A stretch of 12,563 bases of DNA from positions 1 through 12,563 of the forward strand of contig JAEYIG010000030.1 of the NCBI GenBank assembly GCA_023409175.1. Reading direction: 5' to 3'. The notes beneath the pieces were generated by a model that was not told where the DNA came from, did not search any database, and saw only the letters and a list, made by a program, of their open reading frames with translations. Made by a program: the position numbers and the translations under genes. The stretch comes from Pseudomonadota bacterium (GTDB taxonomy: Bacteria > Pseudomonadota > Gammaproteobacteria > Burkholderiales > Burkholderiaceae_D). Below, piece by piece: positions 5,891 through 12,563 of this stretch (position 1 is its first letter; every line of letters begins with the position of its first letter).

Positions 5891-8635
5891 TCAATGGGCT
5901 TCATCCCAGTTGTCACCAACGCCGACTTCGGCGATCAACGGTACTTTCAGTTTTGCGACCTGAGCCATCAGTTCAGGCAATTTCTCGCGGACAATCGCCA
6001 GTTCATTTTCAGGAACGTCCAGAACCAGTTCATCATGTACCTGCATGATCAGTTTCGAATCCAGTTTTTCTGATTCGAGCCAGTCCTGTACTGCAATCAT
6101 CGACAATTTGATGATATCGGCTGCCGTTCCCTGCATTGGCGCATTGATGGCGGCCCTTTCGGCTCCCTGCCGGCGTGGGCCGTTAGGCGAATTGATTTCC
6201 GGAAGCCATAACCTTCTGCCGAAAACCGTTTCGACGTAGCCCTGTTCACGGGCCAGCTGGCGGGTTTCATCCATATAACGGGCGACTCCCGGATATCGTT
6301 CAAAATAACGGTCGATATAGTTTTTTGCATCGGTACGACTGATACCCAGATTGGAAGCAACGCCAAAGGCACTCATGCCATAAATCAGGCCGAAATTGAT
6401 GACCTTGGCATACCGTCTCTGGTCGGATGTCACTTCCAGAGGGGTGACATCGAATATTTCGGATGCTGTGGCACGGTGGACGTCCTGACCGTCGTGGAAA
6501 GCTTTCAGAAGGCTGGCGTCATCGGAAAGATGCGCCATGATCCGGAGTTCGATTTGCGAGTAGTCGGCAGAAATGATTTTGTTTCCCGGCGAAGCGATAA
6601 AGGCTTCACGGATACGCCTGCCCTCTTCCGACCGGATGGGAATGTTTTGCAGGTTCGGGTCGTTTGACGCCAGCCGACCGGTCACGGCTACGGCCTGCGC
6701 ATAATTGGTATGGACACGTCCCGTTTCAGGATTGACCATTCTCGGCAATTTATCGGTATACGTCGTTTTCAGTTTCGACATGCCGCGGTAATCCAGAATG
6801 ATTTTCGGCAACGGAAAATCTTCAGCCAGTTTTTCAAGCACTTCTTCACTGGTCGATGGTGCGCCAGATGGCGTTTTCTTGATCATCGGCAGCTTGAGCT
6901 TATCGAAAAGCAGTTCGCCCAGCTGTTTTGGCGAGTTGAGATTGAATGGCTGACCCGCTTCCTGATAGGCACTTTCCTGCAAGCCGTCCATTTTGATGCC
7001 CAGCTCCCGGGATTGTGTATTCAGCTTGTCGATGTCGATCAGGACACCGTTGCGTTCCATTTTCTGGAGGACGATGGATGTCGGGATTTCGATCTTTTCA
7101 TAAATGAAGCGCAAGCCTTCGTTTTCTTTCAAGCGCGGCCACATGGATTCATGGAGTTGCAGAGTCACATCCGCATCTTCAGCCGCGTAATTGGTGGCAA
7201 CGTCGATGGCGATCTCGTCGAATCCGATCTGGGATGCACCTTTGCCGCAAATGTCCGTGTAGCTGACCGGTTTGTAATCCAGGAACCTTTCTGACAGGCT
7301 ATCCATATCGTGCCGACGGTGGGATTCGAGCACATACGATTCCAGCAGGGTATCGTGAGCGATACCTTCAAGCCGGATACCGTAATTGGCAAGCACGTGG
7401 CTGTCGTACTTGAGATTCTGGCCGACTTTCCGCTTTTTCGGGTTTTCAATCCAGGGTTTCAACTTGTCGAGAACGGATTGAAGCGGCAACTGCTCGCTTT
7501 GTTCCATGCTATGGTGGGCAAGAGGAATGTAGGCGGCTTGTCCCGGTTCGACAGACAGGGATATCCCGACAAGTTTCGCTTCCATGACATCGAGTGAAGT
7601 CGTTTCCGTGTCGATTGCCGTCAATTCAGCCTTGTCTATTTTCTGGAGCCATTTGTCGAGTTGCGATTCAGTCAGGACGGTTTCATATTCCTTGTCGCTG
7701 ACGAAACCCTGTTTTGTCTCTTCAGGTTCGTCAAACAGGGCAATTTGTCCCGTTTTTTTCGGAGGTTCCTCTGGGCTTGCATTCAGTTCTTTTGCCCAAC
7801 TCTTGAAGCCGAAACGGTCGAATGCCTTTTTCAATCCCTCGGTATTTTCAGGCTTTTTGACGAGAGAGGTTTCGATGGAGACGAACTTTTCGGGCAGCTC
7901 GCAGTTGGTGCGGATCCTGACCAGTTCATGTGCCTGGGGAAGCCAGTCCAGAGACTGCCGGAGATTTTCTCCGACCGCCCCGGAAATGTTCCGGGCGTTT
8001 TCAATGACGCCATCAAGTGAGTCGTATTGAGTCAGCCATTTCACGGCCGTTTTCGGCCCTACCTTGGAAACCCCCGGTACATTGTCAGAAGTGTCGCCAA
8101 TCAACGAAAGATAATCGACGATCCTTTCGGGAGGGACGCCAAATTTTCTGATGACGCCTTCCCGGTCCAGCACTTCATTGTTCATGGTATTGACCAGTGT
8201 TACCTTGTCGTCGACCAGTTGTGACATGTCCTTGTCACCGGTCGATACGATCGTATCGAAACCGTCTTCATGTGCCTTGACGGTCAGCGTGCCGATAACG
8301 TCGTCAGCCTCGACTCCTTCCACCTGCAGGATCGGCCAGCCGAGCATGTCGACCAGCTCGAGAATGTGACCCGTCTGTTCTACCAGATCGTCAGGCATGG
8401 CTGCCCTGTTCGCCTTGTATTCCTGATAGAGATCATTACGGAATGTTTTACCCTTTGCATCGAATATACAGGCACTGTATGCTGTGGGATAATCTTTCTG
8501 CAAACGGCGAAGCATGTTCAGAAAACCATAGATAGCCCCGGTAGGCTCCCCTGCCGAGTTTCGCAGGTCGGGCAGTGCGTGATAGGCACGGTAAAGATAA
8601 CTGGATCCGTCAACTAATAACAAAAGTTTGTTCAT
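5891..8635 (-). CDS. polA: DNA polymerase I
   Basis: The 914-residue enzyme handles Okazaki-fragment maturation and repair synthesis. All three domains look active. The 5'-nuclease domain (about 1-290) begins MNKLLLLVDGSSYLYRAYHA and contains GVEADDVIG and STGDKD. The 3'-5' proofreading domain (about 335-510) keeps DTET (342-345), the aspartate of NLKYDSH (411) and YAAED (483-487), equivalent to E. coli Asp355/Glu357, Asp424 and Asp501. The polymerase domain has motif A DYSQIELR starting at Asp691, the O-helix RRYAKVINFGLIYG with Arg740, Lys744, Phe748 and Tyr752, and motif C HDE with Asp868/Glu869. The frame is open to a GTG at 8671, but family N-termini fit the ATG at 8635. No Shine-Dalgarno is visible. 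That ATG directly abuts the divergent LOG start, so polA's control signals must lie within the LOG coding sequence. Confidence 0.98.
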   Translation of the reverse strand: MNKLLLLVDGSSYLYRAYHALPDLRNSAGEPTGAIYGFLNMLRRLQKDYPTAYSACIFDAKGKTFRNDLYQEYKANRAAMPDDLVEQTGHILELVDMLGWPILQVEGVEADDVIGTLTVKAHEDGFDTIVSTGDKDMSQLVDDKVTLVNTMNNEVLDREGVIRKFGVPPERIVDYLSLIGDTSDNVPGVSKVGPKTAVKWLTQYDSLDGVIENARNISGAVGENLRQSLDWLPQAHELVRIRTNCELPEKFVSIETSLVKKPENTEGLKKAFDRFGFKSWAKELNASPEEPPKKTGQIALFDEPEETKQGFVSDKEYETVLTESQLDKWLQKIDKAELTAIDTETTSLDVMEAKLVGISLSVEPGQAAYIPLAHHSMEQSEQLPLQSVLDKLKPWIENPKKRKVGQNLKYDSHVLANYGIRLEGIAHDTLLESYVLESHRRHDMDSLSERFLDYKPVSYTDICGKGASQIGFDEIAIDVATNYAAEDADVTLQLHESMWPRLKENEGLRFIYEKIEIPTSIVLQKMERNGVLIDIDKLNTQSRELGIKMDGLQESAYQEAGQPFNLNSPKQLGELLFDKLKLPMIKKTPSGAPSTSEEVLEKLAEDFPLPKIILDYRGMSKLKTTYTDKLPRMVNPETGRVHTNYAQAVAVTGRLASNDPNLQNIPIRSEEGRRIREAFIASPGNKIISADYSQIELRIMAHLSDDASLLKAFHDGQDVHRATASEIFDVTPLEVTSDQRRYAKVINFGLIYGMSAFGVASNLGISRTDAKNYIDRYFERYPGVARYMDETRQLAREQGYVETVFGRRLWLPEINSPNGPRRQGAERAAINAPMQGTAADIIKLSMIAVQDWLESEKLDSKLIMQVHDELVLDVPENELAIVREKLPELMAQVAKLKVPLIAEVGVGDNWDEAH
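8619..8632. repeat. Inverted repeat AACAAA-AG-TTTGTT next to the twin start codons
   Basis: Perfect six-base arms around AG, immediately left of the CATATG that holds both start codons. It falls in polA codons 2-6 (Asn-Lys-Leu-Leu-Leu), a conserved N-terminus, so coding constraint could explain it. A regulatory role for the divergent pair is possible but unproven. Confidence 0.3.
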
Positions 8636-9373
8636 ATGGAAGAAAACATAAAAAGCGCGCAGAAACTGCACGAAATAACTGACGTCAATTATGCAACGAT
8701 TCTGAAGGCACGGGAATCGTGGAGTATGTTCTCCATTATGTCAGAGTTTATCGAATCGACAGAGAGACTCTCTGAAATAAATCCTGCCGTGACGATTTTC
8801 GGGGCTGCCCGCGTCCATCCTGACAGTCCCTATTACATCCAGTGTATGGAACTGGCTCGTCGTTTGTCCGACGCCGGTTTTGCCGTCATTTCCGGCGGTG
8901 GTCCGGGAATCATGGCTGCGGCCAACCGCGGCGCCTATGAAGGGAAATCGCTTTCAGTCGGACTGAATATCGAATTGCCTCAGGAACAGGCGCCCAATCG
9001 CTGGCAGAACGTTTCCTTAAATTACAGACACTTTTTTGCCAGGAAAGTTGCGTTCGCCAAATATGCCGATGCATTCGTCCTGTTCCCTGGGGGGTTTGGC
9101 ACGCTGGATGAAATGAGTGAAGTGCTGACGTTGATCCAGACCGGCAAATCGCGACGCATTCCAGTGATACTGATCGGCAGCAAATTCTGGGAAGGCTTCA
9201 TGAAATGGCTTAACGACACGATGCTTGCAGAGGAAATGATCCATAAGGAAGATATCGAATTGATGCAGGTGATCGACAATACCGACAAGGTTCTTGAAGC
9301 CATTTTCACTTTTTATGAGAAACGCGCTATCGGTCCTTCTGAAGAAGAAAGACAGAAAATGCTTTACCTGTAA
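8636..9373 (+). CDS. LOG-family protein (TIGR00730; nucleoside 5'-monophosphate phosphoribohydrolase-like)
   Basis: The 245-residue protein has the two LOG signatures: SGGGPGIMAAANRGA (86-100), and Arg136-Lys137 followed by PGGFGTLDE (151-159). These form the Rossmann-fold nucleotide site that cleaves the N-glycosidic bond of nucleoside 5'-monophosphates. Relatives make free cytokinins or, like PpnN, degrade purine nucleotides; the substrate cannot be told here. It is longer than the roughly 190-residue minimal LOG because of about 50 N-terminal residues containing ARESWSMFSIMSEFIESTER, which I recognise from Burkholderiales homologues of this long form. The ATG at 8636 keeps that segment but has no Shine-Dalgarno and touches the polA start codon. 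The next ATG (8726) would cut into the conserved block. Downstream genes follow in the same direction, with 54 bases before the DUF2782 gene. Confidence 0.88.
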   Translation: MEENIKSAQKLHEITDVNYATILKARESWSMFSIMSEFIESTERLSEINPAVTIFGAARVHPDSPYYIQCMELARRLSDAGFAVISGGGPGIMAAANRGAYEGKSLSVGLNIELPQEQAPNRWQNVSLNYRHFFARKVAFAKYADAFVLFPGGFGTLDEMSEVLTLIQTGKSRRIPVILIGSKFWEGFMKWLNDTMLAEEMIHKEDIELMQVIDNTDKVLEAIFTFYEKRAIGPSEEERQKMLYL

Positions 9374-9427
9374 AACGTATCCCTTTGTTACAATAACAGC
9401 ATTCTTTCACTTTAAGGTGCCACAACC

Positions 9428-9841
9428 ATGCAAGTTCTTTTTCACTTCAGAAAAACCATAGCGTTAGCTGCCCTGGCAGTGGCGTCTGTGGCTGTGGGAC
9501 AGGAAGTTCAACAGACAGTTCAGACTCAGGAACTCGAAATCATCGATGAGGTCGACCAGCCTGCCATTACCATCCGAAAACCGGATACAACGGGCGAGAT
9601 TACCGAAAAACGTCAGGGTGGTGTCGTTGAGGAAATCAAAGTGAAAAGCGGCCCGAGTACCTATTATCTGTATCCGAATGGCCCCAACGGCGTACCGGGC
9701 TCATTTGAGAGCAATGAAGTCCGGCCGGCTCTTTTCCGTATCCATGAATTCGATGTAGGTGAAAAGAAACAGGACGACAATAAGGAAGAGAAACAGGCTC
9801 CGCTGGATGCACCGGCTTTGCCACCGCCTTCCATGAAATGA
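9428..9841 (+). CDS. DUF2782 family secreted/periplasmic protein
   Basis: This 137-residue protein belongs to a small uncharacterised family. Residues 1-24 look like a signal peptide: Arg8 and Lys9, then the hydrophobic run TIALAALAVASVAVG, with probable cleavage near 24-25. The conserved core ITEKRQGGVVEEIKVK through YYLYPNG (58-85) matches the DUF2782 pattern of a short beta-rich domain. RPALFRIHEF (99-108) follows, then a charged Lys/Asp/Glu stretch (113-123) and a proline-rich end (PALPPPSMK). No lipobox cysteine is present, so it is probably soluble or surface-associated in the periplasm. AAGGTG lies about nine bases before the ATG. In Burkholderiales the family is often found between polA and thrB, as here. 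Function is unknown; I infer only export and operon membership, with thrB starting 42 bases later. Confidence 0.82.
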   Translation: MQVLFHFRKTIALAALAVASVAVGQEVQQTVQTQELEIIDEVDQPAITIRKPDTTGEITEKRQGGVVEEIKVKSGPSTYYLYPNGPNGVPGSFESNEVRPALFRIHEFDVGEKKQDDNKEEKQAPLDAPALPPPSMK

Positions 9842-9883
9842 AGCGGGTTTTGACGTCATCATTTTAATCACAATTGACATCTC

Positions 9884-10843
9884 ATGGCAGTTTTTACATC
9901 GGTCAGCCTGCAGGATCTGATTCCCTGGATTTCATCCTTTTCTCTGGGGCGCGTTCAAGGCATCAGGGGAATCAGTTCCGGCATCGAAAACAGTAATTTT
10001 TTCGTCAATACGGATAAAGGTGAGTATGTACTCACTCTCTATGAAAAGCTGACCGCCGAAGAACTGCCTTTCTATCTGAACCTGATGCAGCACCTCGCGC
10101 AGAAAGGCATCAAGGTAGCCGCACCCATACCGGACAAAAATGGGACTATACTGCACTCCCTTTGCGGAAAACCGGCCACTCTGGTGACGAAACTGGAAGG
10201 AGACTGGCAGCCGGATCCGAAAGCCGTCCATTGCGCCGAAGTGGGCGACATGATGGCAAGAATGCATCTGGCCGGTCAGGATTATCCTTTGAAGCAACCG
10301 AATTTGCGTGGGATTGACTGGTGGAGAAAAACGGCACCGCAGGTTCTGGAATATCTCCCGGTTGAGGCTTCCCTTTTTCTTCAGAACGAAATGCGGTTTC
10401 AGGAAGAATTTGCCGATTCGGCTCTCTATTGGAAACTGTTCCGTGGGCCCATTCATGCCGACTTGTTTCGCAACAATGTCATGTTCGACGGAGAAAAACT
10501 TTCCGGCTTTTTTGATTTCTATTTTGCCGGTTGCGATACCTGGCTGTTCGATGTGGCTGTCGCCATCAATGACTGGTGCATCGATCTGGAAACAGGTGAA
10601 CTCGATCCAACCCGGGTCCGCGCCTTTCTTGATGCGTATCATGCGGTACGCCCTTTTACCCTTGACGAGAGCGCGGCATGGAAAGCAATATTGAGAGGTG
10701 CCTCCCTGCGGTTCTGGCTTTCCAGGCTGTACGATTACTATTTGCCCCGGGAGGCCGAAATGCTGACGCCTCACGATCCCCGTCATTTTGAACGTATCCT
10801 GAGATTGCGTGTCTCTAAACCTGCTCCTGAATTGATTGCATGA
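9884..10843 (+). CDS. thrB: Homoserine kinase (type II, aminoglycoside phosphotransferase-like fold)
   Basis: Phosphorylates L-homoserine with ATP to give O-phosphohomoserine for threonine synthase. The 319-residue length and sequence match the ThrB II family of beta- and gammaproteobacteria, which has the APH/choline-kinase fold rather than the GHMP fold of E. coli ThrB. Visible features are [13 protein letters not shown] (29-41) in the nucleotide loop, YVLTLYEK (48-55) in the lysine strand area, RGIDWW (142-147), the catalytic loop [14 protein letters not shown] (188-201) with Asp193 and Asn198, and the metal-binding DFYFAG starting at Asp211 in place of DFG. No Shine-Dalgarno is evident before the ATG at 9884, but the start fits the family. 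Its last four bases overlap the start of the next gene (ATGA), suggesting translational coupling. Other threonine genes are not in the window. Confidence 0.95.
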   Translation: MAVFTSVSLQDLIPWISSFSLGRVQGIRGISSGIENSNFFVNTDKGEYVLTLYEKLTAEELPFYLNLMQHLAQKGIKVAAPIPDKNGTILHSLCGKPATLVTKLEGDWQPDPKAVHCAEVGDMMARMHLAGQDYPLKQPNLRGIDWWRKTAPQVLEYLPVEASLFLQNEMRFQEEFADSALYWKLFRGPIHADLFRNNVMFDGEKLSGFFDFYFAGCDTWLFDVAVAINDWCIDLETGELDPTRVRAFLDAYHAVRPFTLDESAAWKAILRGASLRFWLSRLYDYYLPREAEMLTPHDPRHFERILRLRVSKPAPELIA

Positions 10844-11607
10844 ATTCGATTACGGCTAAAACAGGCTGGACCTGGATTGTGAAGGGTTACGGTATCTTTC
10901 GTAAAAGACCGTTCCTTTTGACCAATATTTTTTTCGCTTACATGATCGGATTGATGCTGCTTGGCGTTTTTCCCTTTATCGGACAGATCCTCCCTCTCCT
11001 GGTGGCTCCTGTTTTTACGTTTTTCTTTATGGAAACCTGTTACCGGATTGATGCAGACAAATATGTTTCGTTCAGGGATTTGTTCAATGTATTCAACCGC
11101 CAGATATTTTCGCGCCTGCTGCTCCTGGGCAGCATATACCTGTTGTATACGTTGCTGTTGTTCGTGATTGCCATTGCGATCGACGGGGGCCTGCTGCTTG
11201 GCGCCGTGACGCAACCGGCGCCGCAGGAACTGACGTCTTCCCAGCAAATCACAATGATTTTGACATTTTTCCTGATGATTGCGCTTTACATCCCGTTTGC
11301 CATGGCCGTCTGGTATGCGGCGCCTCTGATAGGCTGGCAGAAGATGAGTATCGGAAAAGCCATCTTTTTCAGTTTCTTCGCTGTCATGCGCACAATCAAG
11401 CCGTTTCTTGTCTATGTTTTCTGCTGGCTGGTGATCGGGCTGGCGCTTCCTGTCGTTCTCGGAAGCATCCTGATTCTTCTTATGGGGGGACAGCAATTGG
11501 CCATGTTCGTGCTGATGATTTTATCTGTCGTTGTGAGCATTTTGGCATATTGTTCTTTTTATCCCACGTATAAAGACGTTTTCGGCCAACCTGATGCCGA
11601 CAATTGA
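10840..11607 (+). CDS. BPSS1780-type integral membrane protein of unknown function
   Basis: The 255-residue protein is very hydrophobic, with about six likely membrane segments: roughly 25-45, 48-64, 93-122, 138-165, 187-215 and 219-241. The N-terminus [16 protein letters not shown] (9-24), an amphipathic segment ahead of the first helix, resembles the uncharacterised betaproteobacterial membrane family that I know by the name BPSS1780. The loop SFRDLFNVF (77-85) also looks conserved. It has no catalytic motif and no signal peptide beyond the first helix. Its ATG overlaps the thrB stop in ATGA, so it is probably translated by ribosomes leaving thrB. That implies co-expression with homoserine kinase but does not show a shared function. 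The family assignment is from memory of the pattern and is moderately sure; the membrane character is certain. Confidence 0.75.
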   Translation: MNSITAKTGWTWIVKGYGIFRKRPFLLTNIFFAYMIGLMLLGVFPFIGQILPLLVAPVFTFFFMETCYRIDADKYVSFRDLFNVFNRQIFSRLLLLGSIYLLYTLLLFVIAIAIDGGLLLGAVTQPAPQELTSSQQITMILTFFLMIALYIPFAMAVWYAAPLIGWQKMSIGKAIFFSFFAVMRTIKPFLVYVFCWLVIGLALPVVLGSILILLMGGQQLAMFVLMILSVVVSILAYCSFYPTYKDVFGQPDADN

Positions 11608-11634
11608 TCATTTTCGGTTTTTAAACGGTAAAAT
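11604..11634 (+). promoter_or_regulatory. Possible promoter of argB
   Basis: TTGATC (11604-11609) and TAAAAT (11629-11634) are separated by 19 bases, longer than ideal. Transcription would start near 11641 and leave about a 59-base leader. The 92-base gap between the membrane-protein gene and argB has no clear terminator hairpin, so readthrough from thrB is also possible. Confidence 0.28.
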
Positions 11635-11687
11635 TCATTTTTGTTCCCGTTTCCAATCCCTTTTTTCATGCCCTATTCAACAGGCTG

Positions 11688-11694
11688 TGAGGAA
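11688..11694 (+). promoter_or_regulatory. Ribosome binding site of argB
   Basis: TGAGGAA lies five bases before the ATG at 11700. It is one of the strongest Shine-Dalgarno sequences in the window and fixes the argB start. Confidence 0.75.
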
Positions 11695-11699
11695 TTCAA

Positions 11700-12563
11700 A
11701 TGAGTGATCTCGAACCCAAACTCAAGGCAGAAATACTGGCTGAGGCGCTGCCCTATATCCAGAAATTCCACGGTAAAACCATTGTGATCAAATACGGTGG
11801 CAATGCCATGACGGAAGAAAAACTGAAACACGGGTTTGCCCGTGATGTTGTCCTTCTGAAACTGGTCGGCATGAATCCTGTGGTCGTGCATGGCGGCGGC
11901 CCCCAGATCGACAATGCATTGCGAAAAGTCGGCAAAAGCGGGACCTTCGTTCAGGGAATGAGAATCACGGATGAAGAAACGATGGAAGTGGTGGAATGGG
12001 TTCTTGGCGGTGAAGTCCAGCAGGATATTGTCATGCTGATCAACCAGTATGGTGGTCAGGCTGTCGGTCTGACAGGGAAAGATGGTGGCCTGATCCATGC
12101 CAGGAAATTGCAGATGCCTGACCGGGAAAAGCCCGGCGAATTCATTGATCTGGGTTTTGTCGGTGAAATCACATCCATCAATCCGGCAGTGGTGAAAGCC
12201 TTGCAGGACGATGCCTTCATTCCGGTCATTTCACCGATCGGTTTTTCAGACGATGGACAGGCCTTCAACATCAATGCAGATGTCGTTGCAGGTGAAATCG
12301 CCAAGATCCTGAAGGCCGAAAAACTGATCATGATGACCAACATTCCGGGCGTCATGGACAAGCAGGACACTCTCCTGACGGATCTGACAGCAGTCGAAAT
12401 CGACCGCTTGTTCGCCGATGGGACGATCTCGGGGGGAATGTTGCCAAAAATCGGTGCGGCCCTTGAGGCGGCGAAATCGGGCGTCAATTCCGTTCATATC
12501 ATTGATGGCAGGATCGAGCATTCCCTCCTCCTCGAAATCCTGACAGAACAGCCTTTCGGGACG
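11700..12563 (+). CDS. argB: Acetylglutamate kinase (N-acetyl-L-glutamate 5-phosphotransferase), 3' end cut off
   Basis: Phosphorylates N-acetylglutamate with ATP, the second and usually controlling step of arginine synthesis. 288 codons are present with no stop, ending LTEQPFGT; homologues finish only a few residues later, so little is missing. Motifs of the amino-acid-kinase fold are VIKYGGNAM (29-37) with Lys31, HGGGPQI (64-70), GMRITD with Arg88, GLTGKD (123-128), NINAD (190-194), and GGMLPK with Lys250. The N-terminal helix (about 2-22, ending ALPYIQKF) precedes the kinase fold and resembles the extra helix that links arginine-sensitive hexameric enzymes such as that of Pseudomonas aeruginosa, while E. 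coli NAGK lacks it. Feedback inhibition by arginine is therefore likely but inferred. The start is supported by a strong ribosome binding site. Confidence 0.97.
   Translation, partial: MSDLEPKLKAEILAEALPYIQKFHGKTIVIKYGGNAMTEEKLKHGFARDVVLLKLVGMNPVVVHGGGPQIDNALRKVGKSGTFVQGMRITDEETMEVVEWVLGGEVQQDIVMLINQYGGQAVGLTGKDGGLIHARKLQMPDREKPGEFIDLGFVGEITSINPAVVKALQDDAFIPVISPIGFSDDGQAFNINADVVAGEIAKILKAEKLIMMTNIPGVMDKQDTLLTDLTAVEIDRLFADGTISGGMLPKIGAALEAAKSGVNSVHIIDGRIEHSLLLEILTEQPFGT

Noticed and set aside
6710..7294. A 194-codon plus-strand frame antisense to polA
   Set aside because: It covers the complement of conserved polymerase and proofreading segments and shows no motif of its own.
9085..9096. G-runs of six (also near 11484 and 12430) as possible phase-variable tracts
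   Set aside because: Each encodes conserved residues in an intact reading frame (for example PGGFG in the LOG protein and SGGM in argB), and six-base runs are too short to suggest programmed slippage.
9386..9398. TGTTA-CAA-TAACA inverted repeat between the LOG and DUF2782 genes, with TACAAT inside resembling a -10 box
   Set aside because: The arms are only five bases, no acceptable -35 box lies at 16-18 bases, and no T-run follows, so neither a promoter nor a terminator is supported.
9851..9858. Eight-base palindrome TGACGTCA before thrB; the same eight bases also occur at 8680-8687
   Set aside because: Short perfect palindromes occur by chance, the second copy lies in coding sequence, and spacing to any promoter elements is inconsistent.
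9932..11496. Two long minus-strand frames (284 and 237 codons) antisense to thrB and the membrane-protein gene
   Set aside because: Both complement genuine genes; the second is extremely rich in Lys, Gln, Asn, Arg and His, the mirror of a hydrophobic coding sequence. No domain is recognisable.

Overview
The window is a dense stretch of housekeeping genes from a betaproteobacterium of the order Burkholderiales. The evidence is protein similarity by eye (Burkholderia/Neisseria-like FolE2, Dxs, PolA and NAGK sequences), the gene order xseB-ispA-dxs-folE2, and two small protein families typical of betaproteobacteria (DUF2782 and the BPSS1780-type membrane protein). Base composition looks near 50% GC, low for the order, which makes Oxalobacteraceae, possibly Oxalobacter, my best guess. 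That is an inference, not a proof. I see no rRNA, tRNA, CRISPR array, insertion sequence, prophage or attachment site.

Layout, left to right. (1) The first 92 bases hold the N-terminal end of pyrC (dihydroorotase) on the minus strand, diverging from a PduO-type cob(I)alamin adenosyltransferase (185-724, plus). (2) A four-gene minus-strand block, xseB > ispA > dxs > folE2 (4686 down to 727), joins the small subunit of exonuclease VII, farnesyl diphosphate synthase, the first enzyme of the MEP isoprenoid pathway, and type IB GTP cyclohydrolase. xseB/ispA and ispA/dxs each share one base in a TAATG stop-start, so they are probably translationally coupled. (3) A 246-base divergent intergenic region (4687-4932) carries probable promoters and an operator-like inverted repeat, followed by an EamA/DMT-family exporter (4933-5886, plus). 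(4) polA (8635-5891, minus) encodes a full three-activity DNA polymerase I. Its start codon abuts, with no gap, the start codon of a divergent LOG-family gene (8636-9373, plus). (5) A plus-strand run follows: LOG family, DUF2782 secreted protein, thrB homoserine kinase and a BPSS1780-type membrane protein (ATGA overlap with thrB). Last is argB (N-acetylglutamate kinase), which runs off the right edge only a few codons before its expected end.

Functionally, the isoprenoid genes form one real module: Dxs makes DXP for the MEP pathway and IspA condenses the resulting C5 units to farnesyl diphosphate. The rest are separate housekeeping functions: pyrimidine, cobalamin, folate/queuosine precursor, threonine and arginine synthesis, and DNA repair. 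Two tail-to-tail junctions (724/727 and 5886/5891) are only 2 and 4 bases wide with no visible terminator, so opposing transcripts probably overlap there.

I found no convincing undescribed system. The most interesting signals are small: the head-to-head polA/LOG starts with zero intergenic DNA, the inverted repeat over the exporter's likely -35 box, the conflict over the FolE2 start, and an unknown membrane protein translationally coupled to thrB.
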